Below, in pieces: positions 34,998 through 45,149 of a stretch of DNA of 64,000 nucleotides. The stretch is taken from the NCBI GenBank assembly GCA_025506515.1, contig CM046457.1:45554445-45618444 (forward strand), written 5' to 3'. Under the pieces are notes generated by a model. It made no database searches. It was not told the DNA's origin and was given only the letters and a program-made list of their open reading frames with translations. Source of the stretch: Flaveria trinervia (taxonomy: Eukaryota > Streptophyta > Magnoliopsida > Asterales > Asteraceae). Both the position numbers and the translations under genes were made by a program. Numbering within the stretch: position 1 is the stretch's first letter; each line of letters opens with the position of its first letter.

Positions 34998-36240
34998 ATG
35001 CCTGGTGGTAGATCTTCGAAAGCGTCGCGTGGTGGAGGTCGTGGTGGACTTGGTGCTGAACCACGACCCAAAAAAGGAAGACCTAGAGTCGAAAAGGTGG
35101 TTCATGAAGAACTAGAGACCCCTCATCCGGAGGGCGATAATGAGAGTGCTAACTTAAGGGCCTCGGTGAAGGAGGCTGAAGTTGAGGAAGTGCATCAGGT
35201 CATGCAGGTGATCCTACCATCTGTGGTGACTGGAGTTATAAAGGCTGTACGAGAGGGGGAGGAGTAGGCCTACGGGCGAAAGGAGACGGCCCAAGACTGA
35301 GACGGTTTCCTCAGATGATGAAGAAGAAAAGAAGAGGAAGAGGAGCCTTTGCAGGAGACAGCACGAGGCTGTAATTACGGGGCATTTCGAGATGCAAGCC
35401 CCCTACCTTTGATGGTAATGGCATTGCTGCTGCTGCTCAGCGGTGGGTGAGATAGATGGAAGTTGTTCTGAATATCAACGAGTGCCGAGAGGACCAAAAG
35501 GTGAAGTTTGTTGCTCACTCATTTGTGGACTCGGCTTTTTGCTGGTGGGACAAAATTATCCAAGTCGAGGGTAGCTAGGCTATTGGAAGAATGAAGTGGC
35601 CAGAGTTGAAGAAGCTGGTAATTAAGGAGTTCTGCCCTCACAAAGATATGGATAAAGTCGAGAGGGAGTTCCTGTAGCTGGAGGCAGGAACAACGACACA
35701 TCAACAATACACCACGAAGTTTAATGAGATGGTACGTCTGGTGCCAGATCAGGTGACACCTCTATGGCGAAAGATCAAGAGGTATATTCAGGGCTTGCCA
35801 GCAGATATTCACAGGCATATGATCGTCGCCCGGCCGAGTACGTTTAGGTCGGCAATTGATTTGGCAGGAAGACTGTATGACGAGCGAGAGGGACTAGTGA
35901 TTGAGGTGAGCAAGAAAGGTGGTTGAGACCGAAACTGGAATGGGAAATGGTTTGGACGTAGCGGAGTTGCTCCAAACAACAAGGTGGCAAAGGTGGGTGA
36001 CCGGCGTGTGGTCACAGTTGGTGAAGGGATGAAGAGATGTGGTAAATGTGAGAAAGAGCATTTGGGGGAATGCAAATGGGGATCGAACATCTACTTCAAG
36101 TGTGGGAAGCCAGGCCATGTGGCGAGGGAATGCGGGGTTGTAAGGTGTTACAACTATGGAGAGAATGGTCACATGAGCAGGGGCTGCAAGAAGCCAAGGG
36201 CTGAAGGATCGGGTGTGAAGAAGGCTGGAGGAGAAGGGCA
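34998..36240 (+). pseudogene. gag of gypsy E
   Basis: ATG at 34998 (MPGGRSSKASRGGGRGG), a basic Gly/Arg-rich N-terminus. A broken capsid region follows (QRWV, FVAHSFVDSAFCWWDKI, KWPELKKLVIKEFCPHKDMD, EMVRLVPDQVTPLWRKIKRY). Three zinc-binding motifs come next near 36030-36200: CGKCEKEHLGEC is intact. In the second the first Cys is Tyr (YFKCGKPGHVAREC), and in the third the second Cys is Tyr (CYNYGENGHMSRGC). Several in-frame TAG/TGA codons are present. The Cys changes and stops are of G-to-A or C-to-T type, as expected from decay of methylated repeats. Confidence 0.85.
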
Positions 36241-38325
36241 GAGGGCGAGTGTCAGAGCGTTCACAATGACGCAGGAGGAGGCTTGGACGGACCCCGATGT
36301 TGTGTTAGGTACGTTCCTAGTAAACCAAACTTTAGCCTCTGTGTTATTTGATTCTGGTACTATTAAAAGTTTTATTTCTGCTGCTTTCTCTGCTAAATTG
36401 CCTGTTAGTAGTAAGAATAAGGATACGCCCTTCGAGGTAGAAACTGTCATAGGTAAGTCTACTAGAATTTCAAAGATGATAGAGGGTTGTGACATAAAAC
36501 TAGAAGGTCACAAGTTTCCTGTTAGACCATTTGTGATGACCTTAGGCAGGTTTGACGTAGTCCTAGGAATGGATTGGTTGGCAGACTACGAGGCGAACAT
36601 TGTGTGTCGCAAGAAGATGATTCGATTGACAGCGCCTGACGGAGTTCGGCAACGGTTTACGGTGATCGAGTCATGATGATTCCAAAAGTGATTTTGATAG
36701 CGGTGGCGGGAAAGTGCATGAGGCATGGGTGTAGTGCCTACTTGGCTTACATGGAGGATGTGGGTATGCCAACACCACAACTGTCTGATGTACCGGTTGT
36801 GTGTGGCTCCCTAGAGGTGTTCCCAGAAGAATTACCAGGAGTGAAACCGGGCCGCGAGATCGAGCTCCATATTGACTTGATACCGGGTGCCCAACCTGTT
36901 GCTAAGGTGTCGTATCGGTTGGCTCTGACTGAGATGAAGGAATTGATGGAGCAACTACAAGAGTTGCTTGATAAGGGGTTCATTAGACCGAGTATCTCTC
37001 CTTGGGGTGCTCCGGTCTTATTTGTGAAGAAGAAGGACGGTAGTATGAGGATGTGTATCGACTACCGTGAGCTGAAAAAGTTGACAGTTCGGTACCCCTT
37101 ACCGAGAACCGATGACCTATTCGATCAGCTTCAGGGTGCCAGTTGATTCTCAAGGATAGACCTTCGATCTGGCTACCATCAATTGAAAGTGAAGGAGCAG
37201 AATATCCCTAAAACAGCTTTTCACACACGTTATGGACACTACGAGTTTCTTGTTATGTCTTTTGGTTTGACCAACGCGCCAGCTGCTTTTATGGACCTGA
37301 TGATACGAGTGTGTCGGCCGATGTTGGCTAAATCAGCGATTGTGTTTACCGATGATATCTTGATTTATTCCAAGAGTGAGGATGAGCATGCAGGTCACAT
37401 TTGTGTTGGAGACGTTGAGAAGGGAGAGGTTGTATGCTAAATTCTCCAAGTGTGCATTCTGTTTGCGCAAGGTTCAATTCTTGGGTCATGTGGTGAATCC
37501 CGAGGGGATTATGGTGGATCCGGAAAAGGTGGAGGCGGTGATGCAATGGAAGTCTCCGAAGACGCCATCCGAGATTCATATGTTCTTGGGTTTGGCGGGT
37601 TATTATAGGAGATTCATTCAAGACTTCTCTAAGATCGCTTCTCCACGGACCAAGTTGACCCGGAAAGATGTAAGGTTGTATGGGGTCAAGTTCAAGAGAA
37701 AGCATTTGAGGAGTTAAAGACGAGATTGACTCAAGCTGCTGTTTTGTCGTAACCCAATGGAAGTGAAGATTTGGTGGTTTATTCAGATGCTTCCTACTCG
37801 GGGTTGGGATATGTGTTGATGCAAAGAGGAAAGGTTATAGCCTACGCATCCCGACAGTTGAAAGTTCATGAGGTCAATTATCATACTCATGACTTGGAGC
37901 TAGCAGTCGTGGTCTTTGCGTTAAAGATATGGAGGCACTATCTATACGCGATGAAGTGCACCATATTCAGCCAAGATACATAGGGCCTTTCTGAATTATT
38001 GCTCGAGTAGGAGAGGTGGCCTATAGGTTGGAGTTACCAGAAGAGTTAAGTGAAATTCACCCGACATTCCATGTACCTCATCTGAGAAAGTGTTTAGCAG
38101 ACGAGGATATGATTGTTCCACTGGACGATATCAATGTAAATGAACGGCTCAATTACGTAGAGCAACCAATGGCGATCATTGATCGTAAAGAGAGGAGGTT
38201 AAGGAATAAAGTGGTTCCTCTTGTGCGTGTACAGTGGAAGCATAGGAAGGGATCTGAGTCTACGTGGGAGACGAGGAGGAAATGAGACAACATTACCCAT
38301 GATTGTTTGAGGAATAACAGGTTTC
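36241..38325 (+). pseudogene. pol of gypsy E: protease, RT, RNase H fused to chromodomain tail (integrase missing)
   Basis: Protease has LFDSGT near 36348 and VLGMDWLADYEANIVCRKK. RT shows GFIRPSISPWGAPVLFVKKK, MRMCIDYRELKKLTVRYPLP, a TGA where Trp is usual near 37144, then GYHQLKVKEQNIPKTAF and FTDD (37345-37356; usually FIDD). RNase H begins (YSDASYSGLGYVLMQ, AYASRQLKVHEVNYHTHDLEL) but at about 37972 jumps into the integrase C-terminal context (RYIGPF, EVAYRLELPEELSEIHPTF). The chromodomain-like end is IIDRKERRLRNKVVPLVRVQ with ESTWE. The RNase H tail and whole integrase core are deleted, so this copy could not integrate alone. Confidence 0.9.
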
Positions 38326-38339
38326 GGGGACAAAATCTA

Positions 38340-38354
38340 TATAGGGGGCAGACT
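38340..38354 (+). other. Polypurine tract region of gypsy E
   Basis: Purine-rich tract atagggggcagact directly before the 3' LTR start TGTAACACCC. Confidence 0.7.
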
Positions 38355-38374
38355 TGTAACACCCGGTTATTTAT
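38355..38374 (+). repeat. First 20 bp of 3' LTR of gypsy E
   Basis: TGTAACACCCGGTTATTTAT matches the start of the 5' LTR with one mismatch. It is cut by copia C; the last five bases are the left TTTAT target duplication. Confidence 0.9.
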
Positions 38375-39116
38375 TGTTAGGATCGTGTATTGGACGAATA
38401 CTAACAGATTTATGAGTATACCGAATCAAATAGTGCGGAATCCTATTTTGATTGGCGATCCAGTCAGTGAGAACGCACGTAGAATCAATTAAACATTGAA
38501 TCTAAACATTAAGAACGATTAGAAATCGATCTACTGCGATCTATGAAGTTGGAACAGGTTATTAGAGGTCGCTGGACGGCTAGGGTACATGTAGGTATCG
38601 AAATATACAAAGTGTCTCGTTTTTCCACGATTTAAATGGTATTTATAGGTTAGGATTTCTCAATCGTGGAACTGGACCATTTGCATGGTTCAGTCGTGCG
38701 ATTGACTCATGCGGTTGATCCATTCGCATGATTGAGTGTTCAGTTGTGCGACTGAGTCGATCTCATGTTTCAATCATGCGACTGATCCAGTCTCCTGGTT
38801 CATTCGTACGTCTGGTTCATTAGCATGAAGTTGTTCATGCGTATGGTCCATTAGCATGGGCCAATCGCATGAGAACTTCACATGATTAAGTTTGAATATG
38901 TTTCATAGTCATTAATTGATTTAGATATTATTCAAACAACCACAACCTATATAGTTAAGTCAATACGCGTTATTACATACCAACCAATGAAATATTCAAC
39001 ATTATATAAGCACAACCACATATTGTATTTCACTAAGTACCCGTACAATTACATATGTGTAAGACAATACAAACATATTACATTAAATTCAGAAACTAGG
39101 GACACATGTATCTACA
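38375..39116 (-). repeat. 3' LTR of copia C
   Basis: 742 bp. Minus-strand TATA (TATAAATA) at 38640-38647. Upstream of it in transcription sense (about 38660-38885) there are clustered TCARTCG/CGAYTGA motifs. Differs from the 5' LTR by few substitutions, indicating a young insertion. Confidence 0.93.
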
Positions 39117-39128
39117 AACTCCCTATTG
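39117..39128 (-). other. Polypurine tract of copia C
   Basis: The minus strand reads AATAGGGAGTT directly before TGTAGA. Confidence 0.75.
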
Positions 39129-40559
39129 GACCTAGTTTTGTCTAATGTCTTAATCCTTCATGAGTTCCTCAAACTTCTTGTATTTGTCTTCTCTAGTGAC
39201 TCTGGCATGTATCTCAAAAGCAAAACAGAGTCTTATAACGTTCTGAAATTGTAGACCTTGTACAATATCTTGAGAGTCATAGAATAATGGCCACTTGTAT
39301 AATGTATAAACATCATCTGTAGACAAGTTTCCATTACACCATTCTTATTCAAAACTATGACTGCCTCTCCTGTCCTCCAATCATAGTACCACCATTTGAA
39401 GTGTGGAGTGAAGTCCTGTGGCATTTCCTGTAAAGGGATCTTAGACATTGTGCGCAGAGGACTCCACTTCAGCACTATTTTAGGTTTTCCAGTAATGGCA
39501 TCAACCTCAGACCGTCTAATATACCTCGTTAGCTGTTGAGGTTTGAAGTTGACCCATCTGGTGTGGTACTATCTTTTTAGAGTAGTTTCAAACCAGCCTG
39601 ACATTTTTCGTGGGTCAGCATATAACAATTTTAACCTTGCTAACTGGTTTAGCTCAAATCCAGGAAGAGTCTTCAGGTCATTTGGGAACCTGAAGTACTC
39701 AATCCCTTCTCATGTTTAACTGCATAAACGTTGAGATCTTCAAAATACGCCCATGCTATGATTTTTCTTGACACCTTTTGATGGTTCTTCACTTTGTACA
39801 GCTTGGTGTAGACAGTTGACGTTGAAGCACTACGTTGGGCTCGTATTTCTTCAAAGCATGCAGCCCACTCAGCCTTTCTAATATTGACTTCAGCTTCTGA
39901 GGCTTGAGCTGTATCTTCTTTCTTGTCAGACTCTTCTTCCATTCTATCCAGAGTCTCAAAAGTTTCACTGACAAGGTTGTCTCCCAGATTGGGAATGACA
40001 TTACCCTCAATGTCAGTGTACTCTGGATAGTGTTTGTCCGTGACATCTTCTATCTTGATCTCATCAACATTTTTGAGCTCATCGTCACTTTCCACATGGA
40101 CTGTTGGAGCGTCTTTCACGATCTCATCTAGATTGAGTCGGAATATTTCAGCAAGTTGCTCGTCTGTGAGATCATTAATATCTCTCCTTCTTCAGGAGTG
40201 TAATTCACTGATCTCCTGACTATACCCTGCAGATCAAGAATCATCATGAACTGAGTCTTGATCTGTTAGAGGGGAGCAACATCATATTCATCTCTTTGAT
40301 AGTTTGGATCTGCTTGATTTAAAACATGTAAGACATCAACCATTAGTCAACAATCAAAGCAGTAAACACCAACAATAAATATAAAGATTAATTATATTAA
40401 TTTGATACAAGATTCAAATACACATGATTTAAATAACATAAATAACTAAGCATTACTCTTGTCCTGTATCATGTGCTCCTCTGCTGACGGGGCTGAAGTG
40501 GAGGCACCTTGGTCCTGAGCCCTCTTGGTCCTCCTTTCACTTTCAGATGTGGCTCCCGT

Positions 40560-40690
40560 AGCAGAAGGATCATCATCTCCATCATCATCATCATCACATC
40601 ATCACCAGCATCAGTATCCTCCCCTTGATCATCATCATCATAATTATCATCATCACTGTCATCATCATCACCATCATCTCCATCTCCTTC
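40560..40690 (-). repeat. ATC/GAT simple repeat encoding an Asp-rich tract in aORF C
   Basis: Imperfect atcatcatc runs; the minus strand encodes DGDDGDDDDSDDDNYDDDD. Expansion of the trinucleotide probably also explains the frame change to a Met run beside it. Confidence 0.75.
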
Positions 40691-41094
40691 TCTGATCTTT
40701 AGTGGCTCCTCTTTTGATCCTTTGAGCCTCAGCATGATGGTCTTGTTGGTAGTCTCCAACTCCTCTATCCTTTTGGCTGAGTGAACATGTTGCTCCTGGA
40801 GTTGGGACATCTCTGAGCTCTGTGCAGCAATCTGTTGTGCCTGCTACTCAATCAACTGAGCCTGCTAAGATATCTGCTCAGATTATGCAGCAGTAAGATC
40901 TACTAGCTGACGAATCTGGGCAGTCTTTTCATCATCGACTGCCAACAGCTTTAGCACCATACGGTTAAGTGCCGAGAGCTGTTCCTCTACCCCACTAGAA
41001 GGTAGAGAGGATCCAGATGGACAGGAGGGGGTAAGATGACAATCCTGCATGGTGGCAAGTGGTGGTGGCAGTGGTGAAGATTGGGATTGGTATA

Positions 41095-41250
41095 GATGAA
41101 GGTGGTGGTGGAGAGGTGAAGATTGGGGGTGGTATAAATGAAGGTGGTGGTGGAGTGGTGAAGATTAGGGGTGGTATAGATGAAGGTGGTAGTGGAGTGG
41201 TGAAGATTGGGGGTGGTATATATGAAGGTGGTGGTGGAGTGGTTGTGGTA
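41095..41250 (-). repeat. 42-bp minisatellite inside aORF C
   Basis: Four imperfect copies of a 42-bp unit with GGTGGTATAGATGAAGGTGG and GGTGGAGTGGTGAAGATT parts. On the coding minus strand it gives His/Pro/Leu- and Thr-rich peptide, and the unit keeps frame. Confidence 0.75.
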
Positions 41251-42577
41251 GTGGTGTGTGTGAGGTGGTAGGTAAGGTGGTGGATGGAATGGTGGTAGTG
41301 GTAGTAGTAGGTGAAGTGGTGGAAGTGGTGGTAGTGATGAACCTCATCCTCCTCCTCTTCTTCTTCAAACCGTGGGGCTGACCCATCCTTTTCTTCCTCG
41401 AGCCCCTCGAGGTGGATGCTCCCCCTGGAACACTGCTGGGCTGATCAGAAGCATAAGTAGGATCAGTGTCGGCCTCCCCAGACTCGCCAGGGCGTCCTCC
41501 AACCTCCCGAATACCTCGGTCGGTGGCAACCACCCGGCTCCCCACAGTCCGAGTCAAGGCTCCTCGCCTGTATCCTCCTCCTCATCAAGACGAAAGTCCT
41601 GATGGAACCCTGCAACCTTTGTTCCACCTTGGGTGGATGCTGGAGATGCTATATCAGTAGTGGGGGCCCTCAGTTGAGTGGGCCCTGCATCTCCATCATC
41701 ACCGCTGTCGTCGTCGGAGTCATCTTCAGGGAGCTCTAGCTGCTCGACATCCGAATCACTGTCTACGTGGTGCCCTTTACGCCTCCCCAGTGCCATATAG
41801 TCCACCTTGGCCAGATGGCCTATGAGTCTCTTTACCGGGGGTTTAACCTGCTTTCCCCGGTATACCTTCATACGACCCAGTGTCGTATCGTTCATAATGT
41901 CTAATGCCACTGCATCTTGGCTCTCCTTAGGCAATGTGGGCAGCTTCTCATCAAAAATCATCTATAGAAACCTAGGGTACATGCAGAAACCCTCTTTGCC
42001 CTTCGCCTCCAGATTCTCTATCAAGTAAGAGAATATCATGCTAGAAAAGCTAAAAGGGTGGTTCAGCACCAGTGCCATGTAGGCATTTTGAATCTGGTCT
42101 GAAAGATCATCAAACCCATCCCTTTGGGAAGCCAAGCACTTGAGGATGACATGTGCCAAGTACTTGTACTGGGGACACAAGTTGCTCTTGTTGAGCACAC
42201 CTGCGTTAATATCCCCGGCGTACTTCATCCTTAAGAAGCACCCTCTCACCATCAATGGGTGAAGTCTGGTGGGGTGGTCTGCATCATCACCCAACCCAAG
42301 TACTCGTCTGAAATCCTCAACAGTAACCTCTATTTCCATCCCAAAAATTGAGCTCCTAATGCTGTACGGCTCACGAGAGCGGTCAACCGATGCTCCCTCC
42401 CAAAAGGCCTGGTGGATAGACCTGTAGGGAGTGCATGGTGTAGATATCGCCTTGTGGATCCTGGATCGCTTGAGGAAAGCGATGATCCCTACAAAAACGG
42501 CACCATTCCGAGTCGTGGAATCTAGATGAGCACAGATGTTGTGCTTGGGGTTGATGGACCATCTGTCCGCCATCAAT

Positions 42578-43115
42578 CTGTAACACAAGAAACATAGACA
42601 TTAGCTAACCACACGACAAAAATCAGTACTAATTAACTTGGTTGAATTCATTATGGTTTATTCATGCGATTGAACCATGCGACTGTGTTCAGTCGGTTGA
42701 CTTGGCATGCGACTGGATTCAGTCGGGTGGCTGAGCAGGCGACTGAGTTCAATCGGTTAACTGAGCCTGCGATTGGTTCAATCGACCGACTGAGCTCATT
42801 CGTATGATCCATTCGGCCGATTGAGCCATTCGACCAGCTCAATCGTGCGATTGGAGTTCATCCTGGCGTCCAGTCGCATGACCCACTGTTCGGTCGATTG
42901 TGATTCAATTTTTAACCAATTCTTGAAATTAGACGTCGTGTAATGGTTCTTTATACTCGCATTCATTATACTAATAACCTAATAATCTTTATTTTAACAT
43001 TTTACTTGATTTAGTTAGGTTATTAGTCCATTTAAGTTCTCGGTCTTGTTAGGTTCAAATTCTTGATTTTGGAGTCAAAACACGGAGTTTTTGGCATGTT
43101 CACGTTGCATTTTAC
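42578..43115 (-). other. Candidate intron in the aORF C leader
   Basis: The minus strand has ATACAG|GTAAAATG at 43115 and GTGTTACAG|ATTGATGG at 42578, both good plant splice contexts, giving a 538-nt intron. Splicing would remove the 42655-42900 motif array and place the TATA-proximal exon just upstream of the aORF ATG (42573). Prediction only. Confidence 0.35.
42655..42900 (-). repeat. Motif array in aORF C leader (TCARTCG / CGAYTGA)
   Basis: Dense repeats of ATGCGACTG, TTCARTCGG and CTCAATCGTGCGATTGG, the same motifs as in the C LTRs and in the gag leader at 60590-60800. Confidence 0.75.
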
Positions 43116-43254
43116 CTGTATAATCAATAACGATGGTCAGAATATGAGAATAAGCAAGATATTTGGGTCAGATGAAAATTTGGCAGAGTAACGGTAGGCT
43201 GTGCGATTTTAGGGCGATTGGGGGTGATGAGTTGAATGCGATCGACTGTGGCCC

Positions 43255-43262
43255 TATTTATA
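43255..43262 (-). promoter_or_regulatory. Candidate internal TATA box for aORF C
   Basis: The minus strand reads TATAAATAGGGCC, a strong plant TATA match. The motif array lies directly upstream (43265-43560) and the aORF ATG about 685 bp downstream. In the LTR, the array, TATA (61304-61311) and gag ATG (60547) have the same order and about 760-bp spacing. Confidence 0.55.
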
Positions 43263-43264
43263 CT

Positions 43265-43560
43265 AAATCTGATTTCAATCGGCCAACTGGACCCATTCGC
43301 TCGGTTCATTCGGGCGAATGGACCTCAGTCGTGCGATTGGCTCAGTCGACCACATTCAGTCGGCCGACTAGATTTCAATCGGGCGACTAACTCATCCGCA
43401 TAGTTCCATTCGGTCGACTGGCTCATTCTGATAAGCCATTCGGGTGAATGGTTCATACTCATGTGCCATTCGGCTGTTTAGTGCATGAGTATGGTCCATT
43501 CGTACGGTTGGTCCATACTCATGGTCCAGTCGTGCGATTGGATCATACTCATGATTTTGA
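43265..43560 (-). repeat. Motif array upstream of the internal TATA in copia C
   Basis: Repeated CATTCGGnCGA, TCAGTCGTGCGATTGG, TTCARTCGGGCGA and matching CGACTGG/CGATTGG halves. Many pairs are inverted around a 2-nt centre. Same vocabulary as U3 of the C LTRs. Confidence 0.75.
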
Positions 43561-45149
43561 CTTTATGACCATTTCTCACTTAAACCCCTTTTAACTTTTG
43601 ATTAAACTTTATAAGCATTTGATCATCTCAGAAATGATCATTTTAACTTGAAAAACTTTTGACCACCTCAGACGTGATCCTTTTAAGCAATTTGTCACCT
43701 CAAACGTGACTGATTTTACCTTAGAAACCACGTGTGGTCACCTCAGACGTGACCCTTTTAGATGATTAAATCCCCTATTGAATTCCATGACTTAGTCTGA
43801 TATCAAAAAAACTGAATTTGACTAAATTTAAACAAAGTAAAAGACTTAAACTTAAATACAAAACTAAACTTGTTTTTGACTTTTTGTGTGAGGTGTAAAT
43901 CCTAAGATAGAAATCTAATGGATTCGGTTCCGGAATAGGCAGCTTCAATTAATTTTGACCATAACTGGACCATTCAATTTGGAATCATATAGGCAAGTCA
44001 AATCATTTGGGACATGTTATCAACACCTTTTGATGCTCAATCTTGTTTTTTCATCTAGAGTCGTTAGCAAGTTTAGGAAATCATACTAGTACTATTAGAT
44101 CCCCACATTGATTTGGACTTTCAAGAATTGTAGCCACGATGATTGTCAGTATTCTGGTCCTCTTAAATCCATACACAGACTTTTGCACAGATTGGTGATA
44201 GTTTAAGGTTTGATTATTTCAACAAGCATTTGTGGAGCCCAAACTTATATGGTAATCAATATTCCTCAGGAGATTCTTGAGCGGTCTTAGGGTAGTTTTC
44301 AAGAAGAAACTATTCTTAGAACTTTCAGAGAGAAGCCAAGCCTCAGGTTAGTGCCACTGTACAGCAGCGAGGCGGCAAACAACAATGAAGTCTTGAATAT
44401 ATAGGTTATGCTTATCCTCAGGTCAGTGCCACCGCACAGCAAAGAGGCACATAACCTATCTTCTTGTTTGAGCAATTTTAATCTTTTTGCACGGTCTCAC
44501 CAACAACATAGGTTATTAGTTTGATTGCTTTTGCTCATATTTTGGTCTTACGCTCACATTTGTGGCATTTATTTTGCTCGTCACCCCTTATTGGAATTTT
44601 GTTGATTGTGTTAACCAGGGATAAGATGTTAACCCACAACTTGTTGAACAACTTAGTTTGTTCTTGAGATCACCAACAAGGTCTAATCATCTATTGTGTT
44701 GAATCTACCGACAAATCATGTGTGGTCTAACAACCTCTAGGTCTACTTTCTTTGTGTTACCTTAGTAGTAGCTAGTTTTACTATCATTTTTCCTTTTATA
44801 TTGCTCAGACTACGCAGACTTATACTTTGAACTTCACATCTTATTTTATTTACTCTTTTAAAGTCCCAAGTGATTTGTACCTGTGTACTATCATTTCCCA
44901 AAGTCATTGAATCAATATCACAGATACGATTTACTTTCTATCAGCTAGCCTCTCCTCCTCCCTTGTTTTTTTTGTTAATGTTACGAACTGACCTATTCTC
45001 CCCCTAAAATTCTAAAACCGTAACCGATTTATGCTTTTTAGGATTTTAATAGGCGACCGAATAACATTAATTTAATTAAACTACTTAAAGTTAAACACAT
45101 AAATAAAGAAAATAAAAATTAAAAGAAAAAATGGACAATAAGCATAGGA
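43561..45149. other. Remainder of the pol-aORF spacer of copia C
   Basis: AT-rich, no ORF I can support. It contains tandem phrases of the type 'tttaAnCACCTCAGACGTGAC' (about 43620-43760) and a twice-repeated block, cctcaggttagtgccac near 44341 and cctcaggtcagtgccac near 44415. Confidence 0.55.

Larger units (their letters stand above)
39150..42573 (-). pseudogene. Accessory ORF (aORF) of copia C, unknown function
   Basis: About 1,140 codons, starting MADRWSINPKHNICAHL (42573) and ending EELMKD with TAA at 39152-39150, 22 bp before the PPT. The N-terminal domain (42573-41965) is nearly intact: IIAFLKRSRIHKAIS, VTVEDFRRVLGLGDDADHP, FSFSSMIFSYLIENLEAKG and FCMYPRFL. A TAG at 41964-41962 sits where the family has Gln. 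The frame then continues MIFDEKLPTLP, RLIGHLAKVDYMALGRRKGH, an acidic stretch, a Thr/Pro-rich minisatellite region (about 41095-41340), a coiled coil (RIEELETTNKTIMLRLKG) and an Asp tract (about 40690-40560). The C-terminal part has FKWWYYDWRTGEAVIVLNKN. A few frame breaks occur after 41165. Related to the A and B aORFs; function unknown. Confidence 0.75.
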
